This document shows, piece after piece, positions 55,281 to 64,000 of a stretch of DNA of 64,000 nt (positions are counted from its first letter, which is position 1; every line of letters begins with the position of its first letter). Source of the stretch: Comamonadaceae bacterium (GTDB taxonomy: Bacteria; Pseudomonadota; Gammaproteobacteria; Burkholderiales; Burkholderiaceae_C); NCBI GenBank assembly GCA_947372865.1, contig CANBVJ010000010.1, forward strand, positions 1 through 64,000, read 5' to 3'. The translations under genes and the position numbers were made by a program. A model generated the notes under the pieces. That model had not been told where the DNA came from. It did no database searches and saw only the letters and a list, made by a program, of their open reading frames with translations.

Positions 55281-55592
55281 TTATTTCTTGGGCGCGTGGC
55301 CGCCGCTCTTGACGCACTCTTCCATGGTCTTGAACTCAGTGAAGTGCTTGGTTTGTTTGTAGCTCTTGCTTGACTTGTCGTGACAGATGCCCGATTTTGA
55401 CTTTTTCACCTCGGGTTCAGCGCTAGCCGCTTTGGCCGACGGCTTGGCGGTAGACGCTGGGGTGGTCGGCGCAGTGGCGGCCTTGGCCGGTGCGGCTGGG
55501 GTCATCGGCACGGCTGGAGCCGCCGTAGTTTGGGCGTGTGCCATCAAGCCAGAGAATGCGAGCAAGGCGGTGATCAGGGAATATTTCAACAT
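55281..55592 (-). CDS. Small secreted Ala/Pro/Lys-rich protein
   Basis: 103 residues from ATG 55592. A signal peptide MLKYSLITALLAFSGLMAHA precedes a linker of Ala, Pro, Thr and Lys, then a C-terminal segment GICHDKSSKSYKQTKHFTEF...MEECVKSGGHAPKK with two cysteines. The H-D-K-S-S-x-S-Y...T-K...F-T pattern is familiar from small periplasmic proteins of many proteobacteria but has no name known to me. It is convergent with the hybrid kinase. A longer in-frame start at 55721 exists, with no conserved sequence. Confidence 0.7.
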   Translation of the reverse strand: MLKYSLITALLAFSGLMAHAQTTAAPAVPMTPAAPAKAATAPTTPASTAKPSAKAASAEPEVKKSKSGICHDKSSKSYKQTKHFTEFKTMEECVKSGGHAPKK

Positions 55593-55707
55593 GGTGCGCT
55601 TTCCAATGACATGGCGAAACTGCCATGCACCTACAACGCTGGTCCGGCCACGGAGTTGACCCGTGGTGCCTTGCTTTACTTGGGCGACACCTTCTTGTTG
55701 ATCTGCA

Positions 55708-58422
55708 TCACTGCCAGCCAAAGCGCCGTATATAAAAGCGCTTCATCAGCGTGGTCAGGGCCGCGTATCCCATCAGAAAGGCCAGCAGCCAGGCAAAGTA
55801 GGTGGGCGGCAGCGCCTGCAGTTTGAAGTAGTCCGCCAGCGGCCCCATCGGCAGGTAAATGCCCAACGCCACGATCAGCAGACTGGTGACCAGCAAGGGT
55901 GTGGCAGCGCGACTCTCGATAAACGGCAGCTTGGGCGTGCGGATCATGTGTACCACCAGCGTCTGCGTGAGCAGCCCCAACACGAACCAGCCCGACTGGA
56001 ACAGGGTTTGCCGCTCCAGCCTATCGGCGCCAAACCCCCACCACATGCTGGCAAAGCAGGCCAGGTCAAACACCGAGCTGATGGGCCCGAAATACAGCAT
56101 GAAACGGCCAATCTCCTGGGGCTTCCACTGCAGCGGCTGGGCCACCAGTTCGGCGTCTACATTGTCAAAGGGAATGCCGGTTTGGGCGATGTCGTAAAAC
56201 AGGTTTTGCACCAGCAGTTGCAGCGGCAGCATGGGCAAGAAAGGCAAAAAGGCGCTAGCCACCAGCACGGACAGCACGTTGCCAAAGTTGGAGCTGGCCG
56301 TCATGCGGATGTACTTCAGCATGTTGGAGAAAGTGCTGCGGCCTTCCACCACGCCCTGGTCGAGCACCAGCAGGCTTTTTTCCAGCAAGATGATGTCGGC
56401 AGCCTCTTTGGCAATGTCCACCGCCGAATCGACCGAAATGCCAATGTCTGCGGCGCGCAAGGCCGGCGCGTCGTTGATGCCGTCGCCCATAAAACCCACC
56501 ACGTGGCCGTTGGCCCGCAGCGCGCGCACGATGCGCTCTTTGTGCATCGGCGTCAGTTTGGCGAACACCTGGTACTGTTCTACCGCCACGGCCAAGGCCG
56601 CATCGCCCATGGTGTCGAGTTGCCGGCCCGACAGCACCTGGTCCACCACCAGCCCTACCTGGCGGCAAACGTGGCCGGTCACGAGTTCGTTGTCGCCGCT
56701 GAGCACCTTGACCTGCACGCCGTGCGCCGCCAGTGCGGCCAGAGCGGGCGCCGCGCTGTCCTTGGGCGGGTCCAAAAAGGCCACATAGCCCAGCAGCGTG
56801 AGCGCCGACTCGTCCGCCACGGCGTAACTGGCCTGGCTCAGGGGCAGCTCTTTCATGGCCACGGCCACCACGCGCAAGCCGTCTTGCGCCATTTCTGCGG
56901 TGACCTGGTGGATACGCGCCAACAAATCCGCGCCCAGCGCCACATCGCGCAGACCCTGACCCTGGTCTATCCGAACCTGGGTGCACACCGCCAGTACCTC
57001 TTCCAACGCGCCTTTGCAAATGAGCTCGTGGTGGTGCTCGCGCTCGCTCACCACCACCGACATGCGCCGGCGCTCAAAGTCAAAGGGAATCTCGTCGATC
57101 TTGCGGTAATCCGCCTCCAGGCGCAGCTCGGTCACCAGTTCCACGTGCTCCAGCACCGCGTGGTCAAGCAGGTTTTTCAGGCCGGTTTGGTAGTGGCTGT
57201 TCAAAAACGCGAAGTTCAGCACTTCTTCAGAGCTTTGGCCAAAGATGTCGACGTGGCGCGCCAGTGCAATGCGGTCCTGGGTCAGGGTGCCGGTCTTGTC
57301 GGTGCACAACACGCCCATGGCGCCAAAGTTCTGGATGGCGTCGAGCCGCTTGACCACCACTTTTTTGCGTGAGAGCACCAGCGCGCCTTTGGCCAGGGTA
57401 GACGTGACGATCATGGGCAGCATCTCAGGCGTCAGGCCCACGGCCACCGACAGCGCAAACAAAAAGGCCTGCGGCCAGTCACCCTTGGTCAGGCCGTTGA
57501 CCAAAAACACGATGGGCACCATCACCAGCGCAAAGCGGATGAGCAGCCAGCTCACGCTATTCACGCCGTTTTGGAATGCATTAGGCGCGCCGTCGCTGGC
57601 CGTCACACTGGCGGCCAGGCTGCCAAAGTAGGTGCGCGCCCCCGTGCTCACCACCAGCGCAGTGGCGCTGCCCGACACCACATTGGTGCCCATGAAAAGC
57701 AGGTTGTTTTGCTCCAGCGCCGAGCCCCCACCCTTGCCCTGCGTCGGATCGGCCACTTTTCCCACGGGCAGCGATTCGCCCGTCATAGCCGACTGGGCCA
57801 CAAACAGATTGCGTGCGCTGATGACCCGGCAGTCCGCCGCCACCATGTCGCCCGCAGACAGCGACACCACGTCCCCCGGCACCAGCGCCCGGATCGGCAC
57901 TTCGCTGGAGCAGCCGTCACGCACCACGGTGGCGGTATTGCTGACCATGGCCTTGAGACTGTCGGCCGTGCGCCGGGAGCGCCCCTCCTGCACAAAGCGA
58001 ATGCCGGTGCTGAGCAACACCATCACGCCAATCACCGTGGTGCCCTTGGCGTCACCCGTGGTGTAAGACACTGCCGCCAATACCGTGAGCAGCAGGTTAA
58101 AAGGGTTTTTGTAGCAAATCCACAGGTGCAGCCAGGGCGGCAAGGGCTTTTCGTGGTCGACCTCGTTAGGTCCGTACCGGACGAGCCGCTTGGCGGCTTC
58201 CTCCGCAGCCAGGCCTTGGCTGCCGGACGCCACGCGTGCCATCGCTGCCTCTGGCGTGTCGCCTGCGGACTGCGCCAATAACTTGCCCAAAGGCGCGTGT
58301 CGCCCGCGCGCCGCGCCGTGGCCGCCGAGCATCTGCAGCAGGGCGTGCCGGCCAAAATGCGCTTTTCGGCGGTAGCGACGCAAAAATCCGCTCAGTCCAA
58401 TCGGACTTTCCCGACGCTTCAT
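55708..58422 (-). CDS. mgtA: Magnesium-transporting P-type ATPase (MgtA/MgtB type)
   Basis: 904 residues from ATG 58422, with AAAGGACA as ribosome site; an in-frame ATG at 58479 is less likely. P-type features: CTDKTGTLT with phospho-Asp375, GDGINDAP, and the MgtA-specific LVQNLFYDIAQTGIPFDNVD near the end. It has ten predicted helices and imports Mg2+ with ATP hydrolysis. No leader with an Mg-sensing hairpin fits the ~100 bp in front, so regulation is unknown. It is divergent from the next gene. Confidence 0.92.
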   Translation of the reverse strand: MKRRESPIGLSGFLRRYRRKAHFGRHALLQMLGGHGAARGRHAPLGKLLAQSAGDTPEAAMARVASGSQGLAAEEAAKRLVRYGPNEVDHEKPLPPWLHLWICYKNPFNLLLTVLAAVSYTTGDAKGTTVIGVMVLLSTGIRFVQEGRSRRTADSLKAMVSNTATVVRDGCSSEVPIRALVPGDVVSLSAGDMVAADCRVISARNLFVAQSAMTGESLPVGKVADPTQGKGGGSALEQNNLLFMGTNVVSGSATALVVSTGARTYFGSLAASVTASDGAPNAFQNGVNSVSWLLIRFALVMVPIVFLVNGLTKGDWPQAFLFALSVAVGLTPEMLPMIVTSTLAKGALVLSRKKVVVKRLDAIQNFGAMGVLCTDKTGTLTQDRIALARHVDIFGQSSEEVLNFAFLNSHYQTGLKNLLDHAVLEHVELVTELRLEADYRKIDEIPFDFERRRMSVVVSEREHHHELICKGALEEVLAVCTQVRIDQGQGLRDVALGADLLARIHQVTAEMAQDGLRVVAVAMKELPLSQASYAVADESALTLLGYVAFLDPPKDSAAPALAALAAHGVQVKVLSGDNELVTGHVCRQVGLVVDQVLSGRQLDTMGDAALAVAVEQYQVFAKLTPMHKERIVRALRANGHVVGFMGDGINDAPALRAADIGISVDSAVDIAKEAADIILLEKSLLVLDQGVVEGRSTFSNMLKYIRMTASSNFGNVLSVLVASAFLPFLPMLPLQLLVQNLFYDIAQTGIPFDNVDAELVAQPLQWKPQEIGRFMLYFGPISSVFDLACFASMWWGFGADRLERQTLFQSGWFVLGLLTQTLVVHMIRTPKLPFIESRAATPLLVTSLLIVALGIYLPMGPLADYFKLQALPPTYFAWLLAFLMGYAALTTLMKRFYIRRFGWQ

Positions 58423-58520
58423 GCCTGTCCTTTGGGTGGTTTGTGGCGCCGCTGCCGGCGCATTACTGCGCTCTGGCATCCAAGCCTATACTGGAAACAC
58501 AAGCTGTGAAGGAGCCGAAT

Positions 58521-58913
58521 ATGGGTGGATTTTCCCTCTACCACTGGTTAATTTTTGTGATCCTGGTAAGCCCCATTGTCGTGGGCGTGCTGTTGCTGGG
58601 CTTACAAAAGCCGGTACGCATCTTTCACGCCGAATCGGGCTTGGTCAAAACCGGTTACATCGGTTATAGCTGGACCTATTTGCTGTTTGGCTGGTTTGTG
58701 CCGCTGTTTCGGGGCGAGCTTGGCGTGGCCATCTTGCACCTGATCATTACGATTGTGTCTGCCGGCCTGTCGCAGCTCATCTTTGCCTTTATCTACAACC
58801 GCCAGTACATGAACCGCATGCTCACCTCGGGTTGGCGGCTTGACCCGGCGGACGCCAACTATGAACTGGCCAAACGGGTGCTGTACATACGCACCGACCC
58901 TGCCGCCGTCTAG
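58521..58913 (+). CDS. Small membrane protein (DUF2628/HrgC-like)
   Basis: 130 residues from ATG 58521, with GGAG as ribosome site. Membrane segments are LIFVILVSPIVVGVLLLGL and a hydrophobic stretch after YSWTYLLFGWFVPLFRGE (LGVAILHLIITIVSAGLSQLIFAF). The GYSWT-x-L-x-FG-x-F-V-P-L-F-R-G pattern matches uncharacterised DUF2628-like proteins. The function is unknown. Confidence 0.72.
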   Translation: MGGFSLYHWLIFVILVSPIVVGVLLLGLQKPVRIFHAESGLVKTGYIGYSWTYLLFGWFVPLFRGELGVAILHLIITIVSAGLSQLIFAFIYNRQYMNRMLTSGWRLDPADANYELAKRVLYIRTDPAAV

Positions 58914-58981
58914 CTGCCTATTCATCGGAGCCAATCTGTTGGGCCCACCCGGCGCCGGTGAGGGCGTGCACGGGCAAGGGC

Positions 58982-59278
58982 TTAAGGCGTCGTCTTGATG
59001 GTTTGCTTGATCTTCTTGTCAATCGGCGTGCGGCACTGGGCAGCGCCCGCGTTGCCAAAGACCACGGCCACCTTGGTGTGGTCGGGGTCGCGGCAGACGT
59101 ACTGGCACACAAACTGGCCCTGGGCTGATATTTCACCGCTTGCCGCATCGCAGGTGGTGTCAATGATCCGAAACGGTTTGGGCGGCATCGGTGTGGCGGC
59201 CAGTGCGCTGGTGCCCAGTGCCATGGCCACAAGCCAAGCCCCGGGTTTGAACGTGGAGGGTGGTGGATGGTCATTCAT
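58982..59278 (-). CDS. Small four-cysteine periplasmic protein of unknown function
   Basis: 98 residues from ATG 59278. A signal peptide (PGAWLVAMALGTSALA) precedes a mature part with four cysteines: TTCDAASGE, QFVCQYVC and AAQCRTPI. Two disulfides are plausible, so it is probably exported. No family was recognised. A frame-broken relative lies at 51482-51710, about 7.5 kb away. A longer upstream frame to 59419 is not conserved. Confidence 0.65.
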   Translation of the reverse strand: MNDHPPPSTFKPGAWLVAMALGTSALAATPMPPKPFRIIDTTCDAASGEISAQGQFVCQYVCRDPDHTKVAVVFGNAGAAQCRTPIDKKIKQTIKTTP

Positions 59279-59437
59279 AGGGGTATGTCCTGGTGAATAA
59301 GCCTTTGGAATTCTCTTGGGCCGTGCTTGGTGCACGCCGTTGGTGCAATATAAGAAGCCTATTCTGAACCTGTAATCCCTTGGCGTCAAAGCCGCCGGGC
59401 AAGTCCAGCGACAATTCACCTCTTTTTACCTTCCAAC

Positions 59438-60436
59438 GTGCCGATTGGCGCACGTTTCAACCGGTTCCCGTCCTTGCCTTCCTTGTCCGCCCCCACACCA
59501 TCGCCTTTGCCCCGGCCTGCCGTCGCCAGTGGCCTGGCCATGGCCTTGTTGGGCGCGGTGGCGTTCAGCGGCAAGGCCATCATCGTCAAGCTAGCCTACC
59601 GGCAAGGGGTGGATGCCATCACTTTTTTGATGTTGCGCATGCTGCTGGCGCTGCCGTTTTTTATTGCCATGGCCTGGTGGGCGGGCAGACCGCGCCAGGG
59701 CGTGGCCCCGCCAGTCTTGACGCGCAAAGATGCGTTGGGCGTTGCCTGGCTGGGTTTTACGGGCTATTACCTCGCCAGTTTTCTTGATTTCGCCGGGCTG
59801 GCCTATATCAGCGCGTCGTTCGAGCGCCTGGTTTTGTACCTCAACCCGACGCTGGTGCTCATTTTGGGCGCCTTTTTGTACCGGCGGCGCATCAGCGGCT
59901 TCCAGTGGGCGGGGTTGGCGATCAGCTACGGCGGCATGCTGTTGGTTTTTGGCCACGAGGTGCGCCTCACGGGCGATGATGTGTGGCTGGGCGCCGGTCT
60001 GGTGTTTGGCAGCGCGGTGAGCTACGCCCTGTATTTGTCGTACAGCGGCGAGCTGGTGCGCCGCCTGGGCGCTTTGCGCCTGGTGGGGCTGGCAAGCTGC
60101 GTGGCTTGCGTGTTTTGCATTGGCCAGTTTGCGCTGTTGCGCCCGGTCTCAAGCTTGCTGGCGCTGGACGCTTCGGTATGGTGGCTCTCCGTGGTCAACG
60201 CCACGGCCTGCACCGTGGTGCCAGTGGTGCTGGTGATGATGGCCATTGAGCGCCTGGGCGCGGGCCTGGCGGCGCAAGTTGGCATGGTCGGGCCCATGTC
60301 TACGCTGGCCATGGCCGCCTTGTTTTTGGACGAGCCGCTCACGCCCTGGGTGTTGGGCGGCACGGTTTTGGTCATGGGCGGTGTTTTTGTTTGCACCCGC
60401 AGCAAGGCGCCTGTAAACACATTTCACAAGGGGTAA
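59438..60436 (+). CDS. EamA/DMT-family permease
   Basis: 332 residues from a GTG at 59438; an internal ATG near residue 35 may be used instead. Duplicated EamA repeats are visible (ALLGAVAFSGKAIIVKLAY ... GAFLYRRRISGFQWAGLAISYGGMLLVF ... LFLDEPLTPWVLGGTVLVMGGVFV). Substrate unassigned. It is followed by an SDR gene after three bases, so the two are likely cotranscribed. Confidence 0.85.
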   Translation: MPIGARFNRFPSLPSLSAPTPSPLPRPAVASGLAMALLGAVAFSGKAIIVKLAYRQGVDAITFLMLRMLLALPFFIAMAWWAGRPRQGVAPPVLTRKDALGVAWLGFTGYYLASFLDFAGLAYISASFERLVLYLNPTLVLILGAFLYRRRISGFQWAGLAISYGGMLLVFGHEVRLTGDDVWLGAGLVFGSAVSYALYLSYSGELVRRLGALRLVGLASCVACVFCIGQFALLRPVSSLLALDASVWWLSVVNATACTVVPVVLVMMAIERLGAGLAAQVGMVGPMSTLAMAALFLDEPLTPWVLGGTVLVMGGVFVCTRSKAPVNTFHKG

Positions 60437-60439
60437 AAC

Positions 60440-61234
60440 ATGGATTTGGGACTGCAAGGCAAGTGGGCGTTGGTGTGCGGCGCGAGCCGGGGCTTGGGTT
60501 GGGGCTGCGCGCAGGCGCTGGCGCAAGAGGGCGTTAACGTGCTGATGGTGGCGCGCCGCGCGGATGTGCTGGACGCTGGAGCCGCAGACATTCGCGCCTC
60601 GCTAGGTGCGGACAACGCCGCCCAAGTGCAGGTGTGCGCCCAAGACATCACCACCGAGGCCGGGCGCGCGGCGGTGTTTTCCCTGCGCCGCGACTTTGAC
60701 ATTGTGGTCACCAACGCCGGTGGCCCACCCTCGGGCAATTTTCGCGATTGGGACCGCGCTGACTGGATTCGCGCGGTAGACGCCAATATGCTCACCCCGA
60801 TTGAACTCATCAAGGCCACGGTGGACGGCATGGCCGCGCGCGGCTTTGGGCGCATCATCAATATCACCTCCAACTCGGTGAAGGCGCCAATTGACGCCTT
60901 GGGCCTGTCCAACGGCGCGCGCAGCGGCCTGACGGGCTTTGTGGCCGGTTTGGCGCGCAGCGGCATTGCTGCCCAGGGCGTGACGGTGAATAACATCTTG
61001 CCCGGCGCTTTTGACACGGACCGCCTGAGTGGCCTGTTTGCCGTGGCCGCGGGTAAAACCGGACAAACTGTGGATGCGCTGGCCGCCCAACGCCGCAAGG
61101 GCATTCCGGCCCAGCGCTTTGGTACGCCCGAAGAATTTGGCGCCCTGTGCGCCTTTTTGTGCAGCCCCAAGGCGGGCTACATCACCGGGCAAAACCTGCT
61201 GGTGGACGGCGGCGCTTTTACAGGCACCTTTTAG
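60440..61234 (+). CDS. Divergent short-chain dehydrogenase/reductase
   Basis: 264 residues. The NAD(P) motif GASRGLGWG and TNAGGPP are standard, and SNSVKAP supplies the Ser region. The YxxxK site is replaced by SNGAR (Ser157, Arg161) in LGLSNGARSGLTGFVAG, which suggests altered chemistry. The same motif is known to me from related Burkholderiales proteins, so it may define a subfamily. Role unknown. It is three bases from the permease gene. Confidence 0.82.
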   Translation: MDLGLQGKWALVCGASRGLGWGCAQALAQEGVNVLMVARRADVLDAGAADIRASLGADNAAQVQVCAQDITTEAGRAAVFSLRRDFDIVVTNAGGPPSGNFRDWDRADWIRAVDANMLTPIELIKATVDGMAARGFGRIINITSNSVKAPIDALGLSNGARSGLTGFVAGLARSGIAAQGVTVNNILPGAFDTDRLSGLFAVAAGKTGQTVDALAAQRRKGIPAQRFGTPEEFGALCAFLCSPKAGYITGQNLLVDGGAFTGTF

Positions 61235-61348
61235 CGGCGGCGCACACGGCGACCGTCTTGTACGCCCAAGGCACCGCCCAGCCGGGTGCGGGCTAGCCTG
61301 ATAATCTGCTTTTTTTAAAACTTCCATTCCACTTTCGGAGCCTCTGTC

Positions 61349-62344
61349 ATGACGTCCCATCTCTCGCGTTCCATCCAGATCGACCAGCACGGCGGCCCCG
61401 AGCAAATGCGCCTGGTGCACATCGCCGTAGGTGAGCCCGGCGCGGGCGAGGTGCGTATTCGCCACCGCGCCGTGGGCCTGAACTACATCGACGTCTACCA
61501 GCGCAGCGGCCTGTACCCCATGAGCCTGCCCGTGCAACTGGGCATGGAAGCAGCAGGCGTGATCGAAGCCGTGGGCGCTGGCGTTACGCATTTGCAGGTG
61601 GGCGACCGCGCCGCCTACGCCAGCCAGCCCCCGGGCGCTTATTGCGAGCGCCGCGTGATGCCCGCCAAATGCGTCTGCAAGCTGCCTGACGCCATCAGTT
61701 TTGAGACGGGTGCAGCCATGATGCTCAAGGGCATGACGGCACAGTACCTGCTCAAGCGCACCTTGCCCCAGGGCGGCCTGAAAGTCGGTGACTTTGTGCT
61801 GTTCCACGCTGCGGCCGGTGGCGTGGGCCTGATTGCCTGCCAATGGGCCAGGGCCCTGGGCTTGCAACTGATAGGCACTGCGGGCTCGGACGCCAAATGC
61901 GCACTCGCGCTGCAAAACGGCGCTGCCTTTGCCATCAACTACAGCAGCGAAGACTTCATGGCGCGCGTGAAAGAAATCACCGGCGGCAAGGGCGTGAAAG
62001 TGGTTTACGACTCCGTGGGCAAAGACACGTTTGACAAATCGCTCGATTGCCTCGCACCCTTTGGCCTGATGGCCAGTTTTGGCAACGCATCTGGCCCGGT
62101 GGCACCGGTGGCGCCTGGCATTTTGGGGCCCAAGGGCTCGATTTACCTCACGCGCCAGACACTGTTCACCCACATTGCCACGCGCGAAAGCACGCAAGAA
62201 ATCGCCGACGACCTGTTCGACGCCGTGACCAGTGGCAAAGTGACGATCCACATCGACCAGCGCTACCCGCTGGAAGAAGTGCAACAGGCCCACCGCGACC
62301 TGGAAGCGCGCAAAACCACGGGTTGCACCATCCTGACGCTTTGA
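61349..62344 (+). CDS. NADPH:quinone oxidoreductase (QOR/MDR family)
   Basis: 331 residues. The medium-chain dehydrogenase fold without the alcohol-dehydrogenase zinc site: GLNYIDVYQRSGLYP, GMEAAGVIEAVGAGV, the NADPH motif AAAGGVGLIACQWARALG and VYDSVGKDTFDKSLDCL. QorA-type enzymes reduce quinones or other electrophiles by one or two electrons. It stands alone between the SDR and a glycosyltransferase gene on the same strand. Confidence 0.92.
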   Translation: MTSHLSRSIQIDQHGGPEQMRLVHIAVGEPGAGEVRIRHRAVGLNYIDVYQRSGLYPMSLPVQLGMEAAGVIEAVGAGVTHLQVGDRAAYASQPPGAYCERRVMPAKCVCKLPDAISFETGAAMMLKGMTAQYLLKRTLPQGGLKVGDFVLFHAAAGGVGLIACQWARALGLQLIGTAGSDAKCALALQNGAAFAINYSSEDFMARVKEITGGKGVKVVYDSVGKDTFDKSLDCLAPFGLMASFGNASGPVAPVAPGILGPKGSIYLTRQTLFTHIATRESTQEIADDLFDAVTSGKVTIHIDQRYPLEEVQQAHRDLEARKTTGCTILTL

Positions 62345-62358
62345 GTGATCAGGCAACG

Positions 62359-64000
62359 ATGACGAAAATCGCGCCTGCGTTCCAGCCCACGCTCACGCAG
62401 CACATTCGCTGGGCGATTGTTCTGGCGCTGCTGGTCAACGCCGCCTCGCTGTTCACGCCCATCATCAACGAGGGTGACTCGGTCCTGTACGCGGCGCTGT
62501 CGCAGCACATCGCCCTGACCGGCAACTGGGGCGATCTGGTTTTAGACAACTTGGACTGGCTGGACAAGCCGCATTTTCCGTTTTGGGTGACAGCGCTGTT
62601 TTTCAAGATCGGCGGCGTCAGCACGTTTAACTACATCCTGCCGGGGTTTTTATTCCACCTGCTGGGCTGCTACTACACCTACCGCATCGCCCGGATGTTT
62701 TACGGGCGCAACGTGGCGCTCTTGGCGCTGTTGATGGTGGTGTCCACCTACCACCTGATGTACACGTCAAGCGCCATTAAGGCCGAGGCGTTTTTGACCG
62801 GCAGCATCACCGCCGCCTGCTACTACTGGCTGCGGTTTGATGCGCAGGCCAAGGCCAAATACCTGTTGTTGGCCGCCATGTTCAGCGCGATTTCGGTGAT
62901 GACCAAGGGGATTTTTACGCTGATCACCATTGCCAGCGGTCTGGCCTGCGTGTGGATTTACCGGGGCCAATGGCGCAACTTCTGGAGCCCCAAGTGGCTG
63001 CTAGCGCTGGCGCTCTCGCTGCTGTTTGCCTTTTCCGAAGTGCTGGCGTTGTACTTGCAGTTTGACGCGCACCCCGAAAAAGTGGTGTTCGGCAAGACGG
63101 GCGTGTCAGGCATCCGCTTCTTTTTGTGGGACAGCCAGTTTGGCCGCTTCTTCAACTCTGGCCCGATCAAGAACCAAGAAGGCACGCCGCTGTACTTTGT
63201 CCACGTGTTCATCTGGGCCTTTTTGCCTTGGGTGGCGGCGTTTGTGGCGGCAGTTTTTGCAGGCGTGCGGGGATTTGCCACTCAAAGCGTGGACGATCGA
63301 TCCAAGTTCGTCTTTCTGTGCGGCACATTTTTCGTCACCTTTGGGCTTTTCAGCGCCACCGCCTTTCAGCTTGATTACTACACCGTCATCCTGTTCCCGT
63401 TTGCGGTGATTTTGTGCGCCAACTACCTGGCGCAGTGGCTGCAACGCGCTAGCACCCCGTTTTTTGTCGCCCAGATCTGCATGATTGGGTTCACCCTGGT
63501 GCTGACCTTTGCGCTGGCGATTTACGTGGCCAACGCCTGGCTGCTGGGCGCCATGGTGGCGTTGGCACTGGTGCTGGCACTCTACGCGGTGGCGCAGCGC
63601 CAGCACGTGCGCAGTTTTACGGCAGCGGTTTACCCGGTGTTTGCGGTCTGCATGCTCTATATTTTTCTGGAGGCCATGACGCTCACCGCCTACCTGAAAT
63701 ACAGCGTGGCCTACAACGTGAACAAGCTGCTGGCGCAAGACCGCAGCACGCCGGTGTTTGTGTACCAGCTCGACCCCATCGTGGCTTGGGAGCTAGGCAT
63801 TTACCGCAGCGCGCCCAGCATTAGGGTGCAAAGTGCCTCTGATTTACCGCGCAGTGGCGCACCCTATTTGTTGCTGGTGAAAGACGCGCAATTGGCGGAG
63901 TTGGCAGGCTTGGGCGCCACGCAAGCGCTCGCCCATGGCGATTGGGTGGACCACAAAACTGGCACCCTGCCGCGCCAGTTGAAGCTGGCCAAGGGCGTTG
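62359..64000 (+). CDS. GT39/ArnT-like membrane glycosyltransferase (3' end beyond window edge)
   Basis: The frame is open from ATG 62359 to the window end (547 codons), so the C-terminus is missing. Multiple membrane helices are visible. The luminal acidic loop NEGDSVLYAALSQHIALTG, then DKPHFPFWVTALFFK, is the N-terminal pattern of PMT/ArnT-type enzymes that use lipid-linked sugars. It could modify lipid A, protein or polysaccharide. The acceptor is unknown. It starts 14 bp after the quinone oxidoreductase gene. Confidence 0.85.
   Translation, partial: MTKIAPAFQPTLTQHIRWAIVLALLVNAASLFTPIINEGDSVLYAALSQHIALTGNWGDLVLDNLDWLDKPHFPFWVTALFFKIGGVSTFNYILPGFLFHLLGCYYTYRIARMFYGRNVALLALLMVVSTYHLMYTSSAIKAEAFLTGSITAACYYWLRFDAQAKAKYLLLAAMFSAISVMTKGIFTLITIASGLACVWIYRGQWRNFWSPKWLLALALSLLFAFSEVLALYLQFDAHPEKVVFGKTGVSGIRFFLWDSQFGRFFNSGPIKNQEGTPLYFVHVFIWAFLPWVAAFVAAVFAGVRGFATQSVDDRSKFVFLCGTFFVTFGLFSATAFQLDYYTVILFPFAVILCANYLAQWLQRASTPFFVAQICMIGFTLVLTFALAIYVANAWLLGAMVALALVLALYAVAQRQHVRSFTAAVYPVFAVCMLYIFLEAMTLTAYLKYSVAYNVNKLLAQDRSTPVFVYQLDPIVAWELGIYRSAPSIRVQSASDLPRSGAPYLLLVKDAQLAELAGLGATQALAHGDWVDHKTGTLPRQLKLAKGV

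Overview
The window is chromosomal DNA from a high-GC betaproteobacterium, most likely Burkholderiales and plausibly Comamonadaceae (Rhodoferax/Polaromonas-like). The evidence is the gene order gyrA-serC-pheA-tyrA-aroA/cmk-rpsA beside ompA-ubiG-gph, the fused AroA-Cmk protein, and a tmRNA tag reading ANDERFALAA. This placement is an inference; no database was searched.

Layout. 1-9.5 kb: minus-strand housekeeping run gyrA, serC, pheA, tyrA, aroA-cmk fusion, rpsA (cut by the window edge). 9.7-12.3 kb: plus-strand ompA-like gene, ubiG, gph and ssrA (tmRNA). 12.3-16.3 kb: a small island inserted directly behind ssrA, with a DUF2924 protein, a large serine recombinase and a HigB/HigA-type toxin-antitoxin pair whose antitoxin carries an ImmA/IrrE-type HEAGH peptidase domain. 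Imperfect direct repeats flank it. 16.4-26.3 kb: minus-strand run of trhO-like rhodanese, EamA permease, trpS with a C-terminal extension, M50 protease, yciO, PHP phosphatase, rluA, two membrane/periplasmic c-type cytochromes and a long-chain acyl-CoA synthetase. 26.5-34 kb: GNAT enzyme, FabH-like ketosynthase, diguanylate cyclase, a cluster with a core (half-length) methionine synthase, and a D-lactate/glycolate-type FAD dehydrogenase. 34-39 kb: cysM, a NUDIX hydrolase, a TusA-like protein, valS with an unusual insertion, and a DUF2798 protein.

39.5-44 kb holds a two-component system followed by an unusual protein with two tandem TerB-like domains, a long disordered linker and one membrane anchor. 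44-51 kb holds a FlaG-like orphan, yaaA, queF, a 2OG-Fe(II) dioxygenase, a dienoyl-CoA isomerase-like crotonase, dinB, an FMN-dependent 2-hydroxyacid dehydrogenase, a bacteriohemerythrin and tRNA-Leu(CAA). 51.3-52.2 kb is AT-rich and contains a decayed gene copy (two frameshifts and a stop) whose intact paralogue lies at about 59 kb. 52.2-64 kb holds a large hybrid histidine kinase, small secreted proteins, an MgtA-type P-type ATPase, an EamA permease, a divergent SDR, a quinone oxidoreductase and a GT39-type glycosyltransferase cut by the right edge.

The most informative parts for novelty are the ssrA island, the tandem-TerB protein downstream of a cysteine-rich sensor kinase, and the relic/paralogue pair of small four-cysteine periplasmic proteins. 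Most of the rest is ordinary core genome. Long antisense reading frames opposite high-GC genes were judged spurious.
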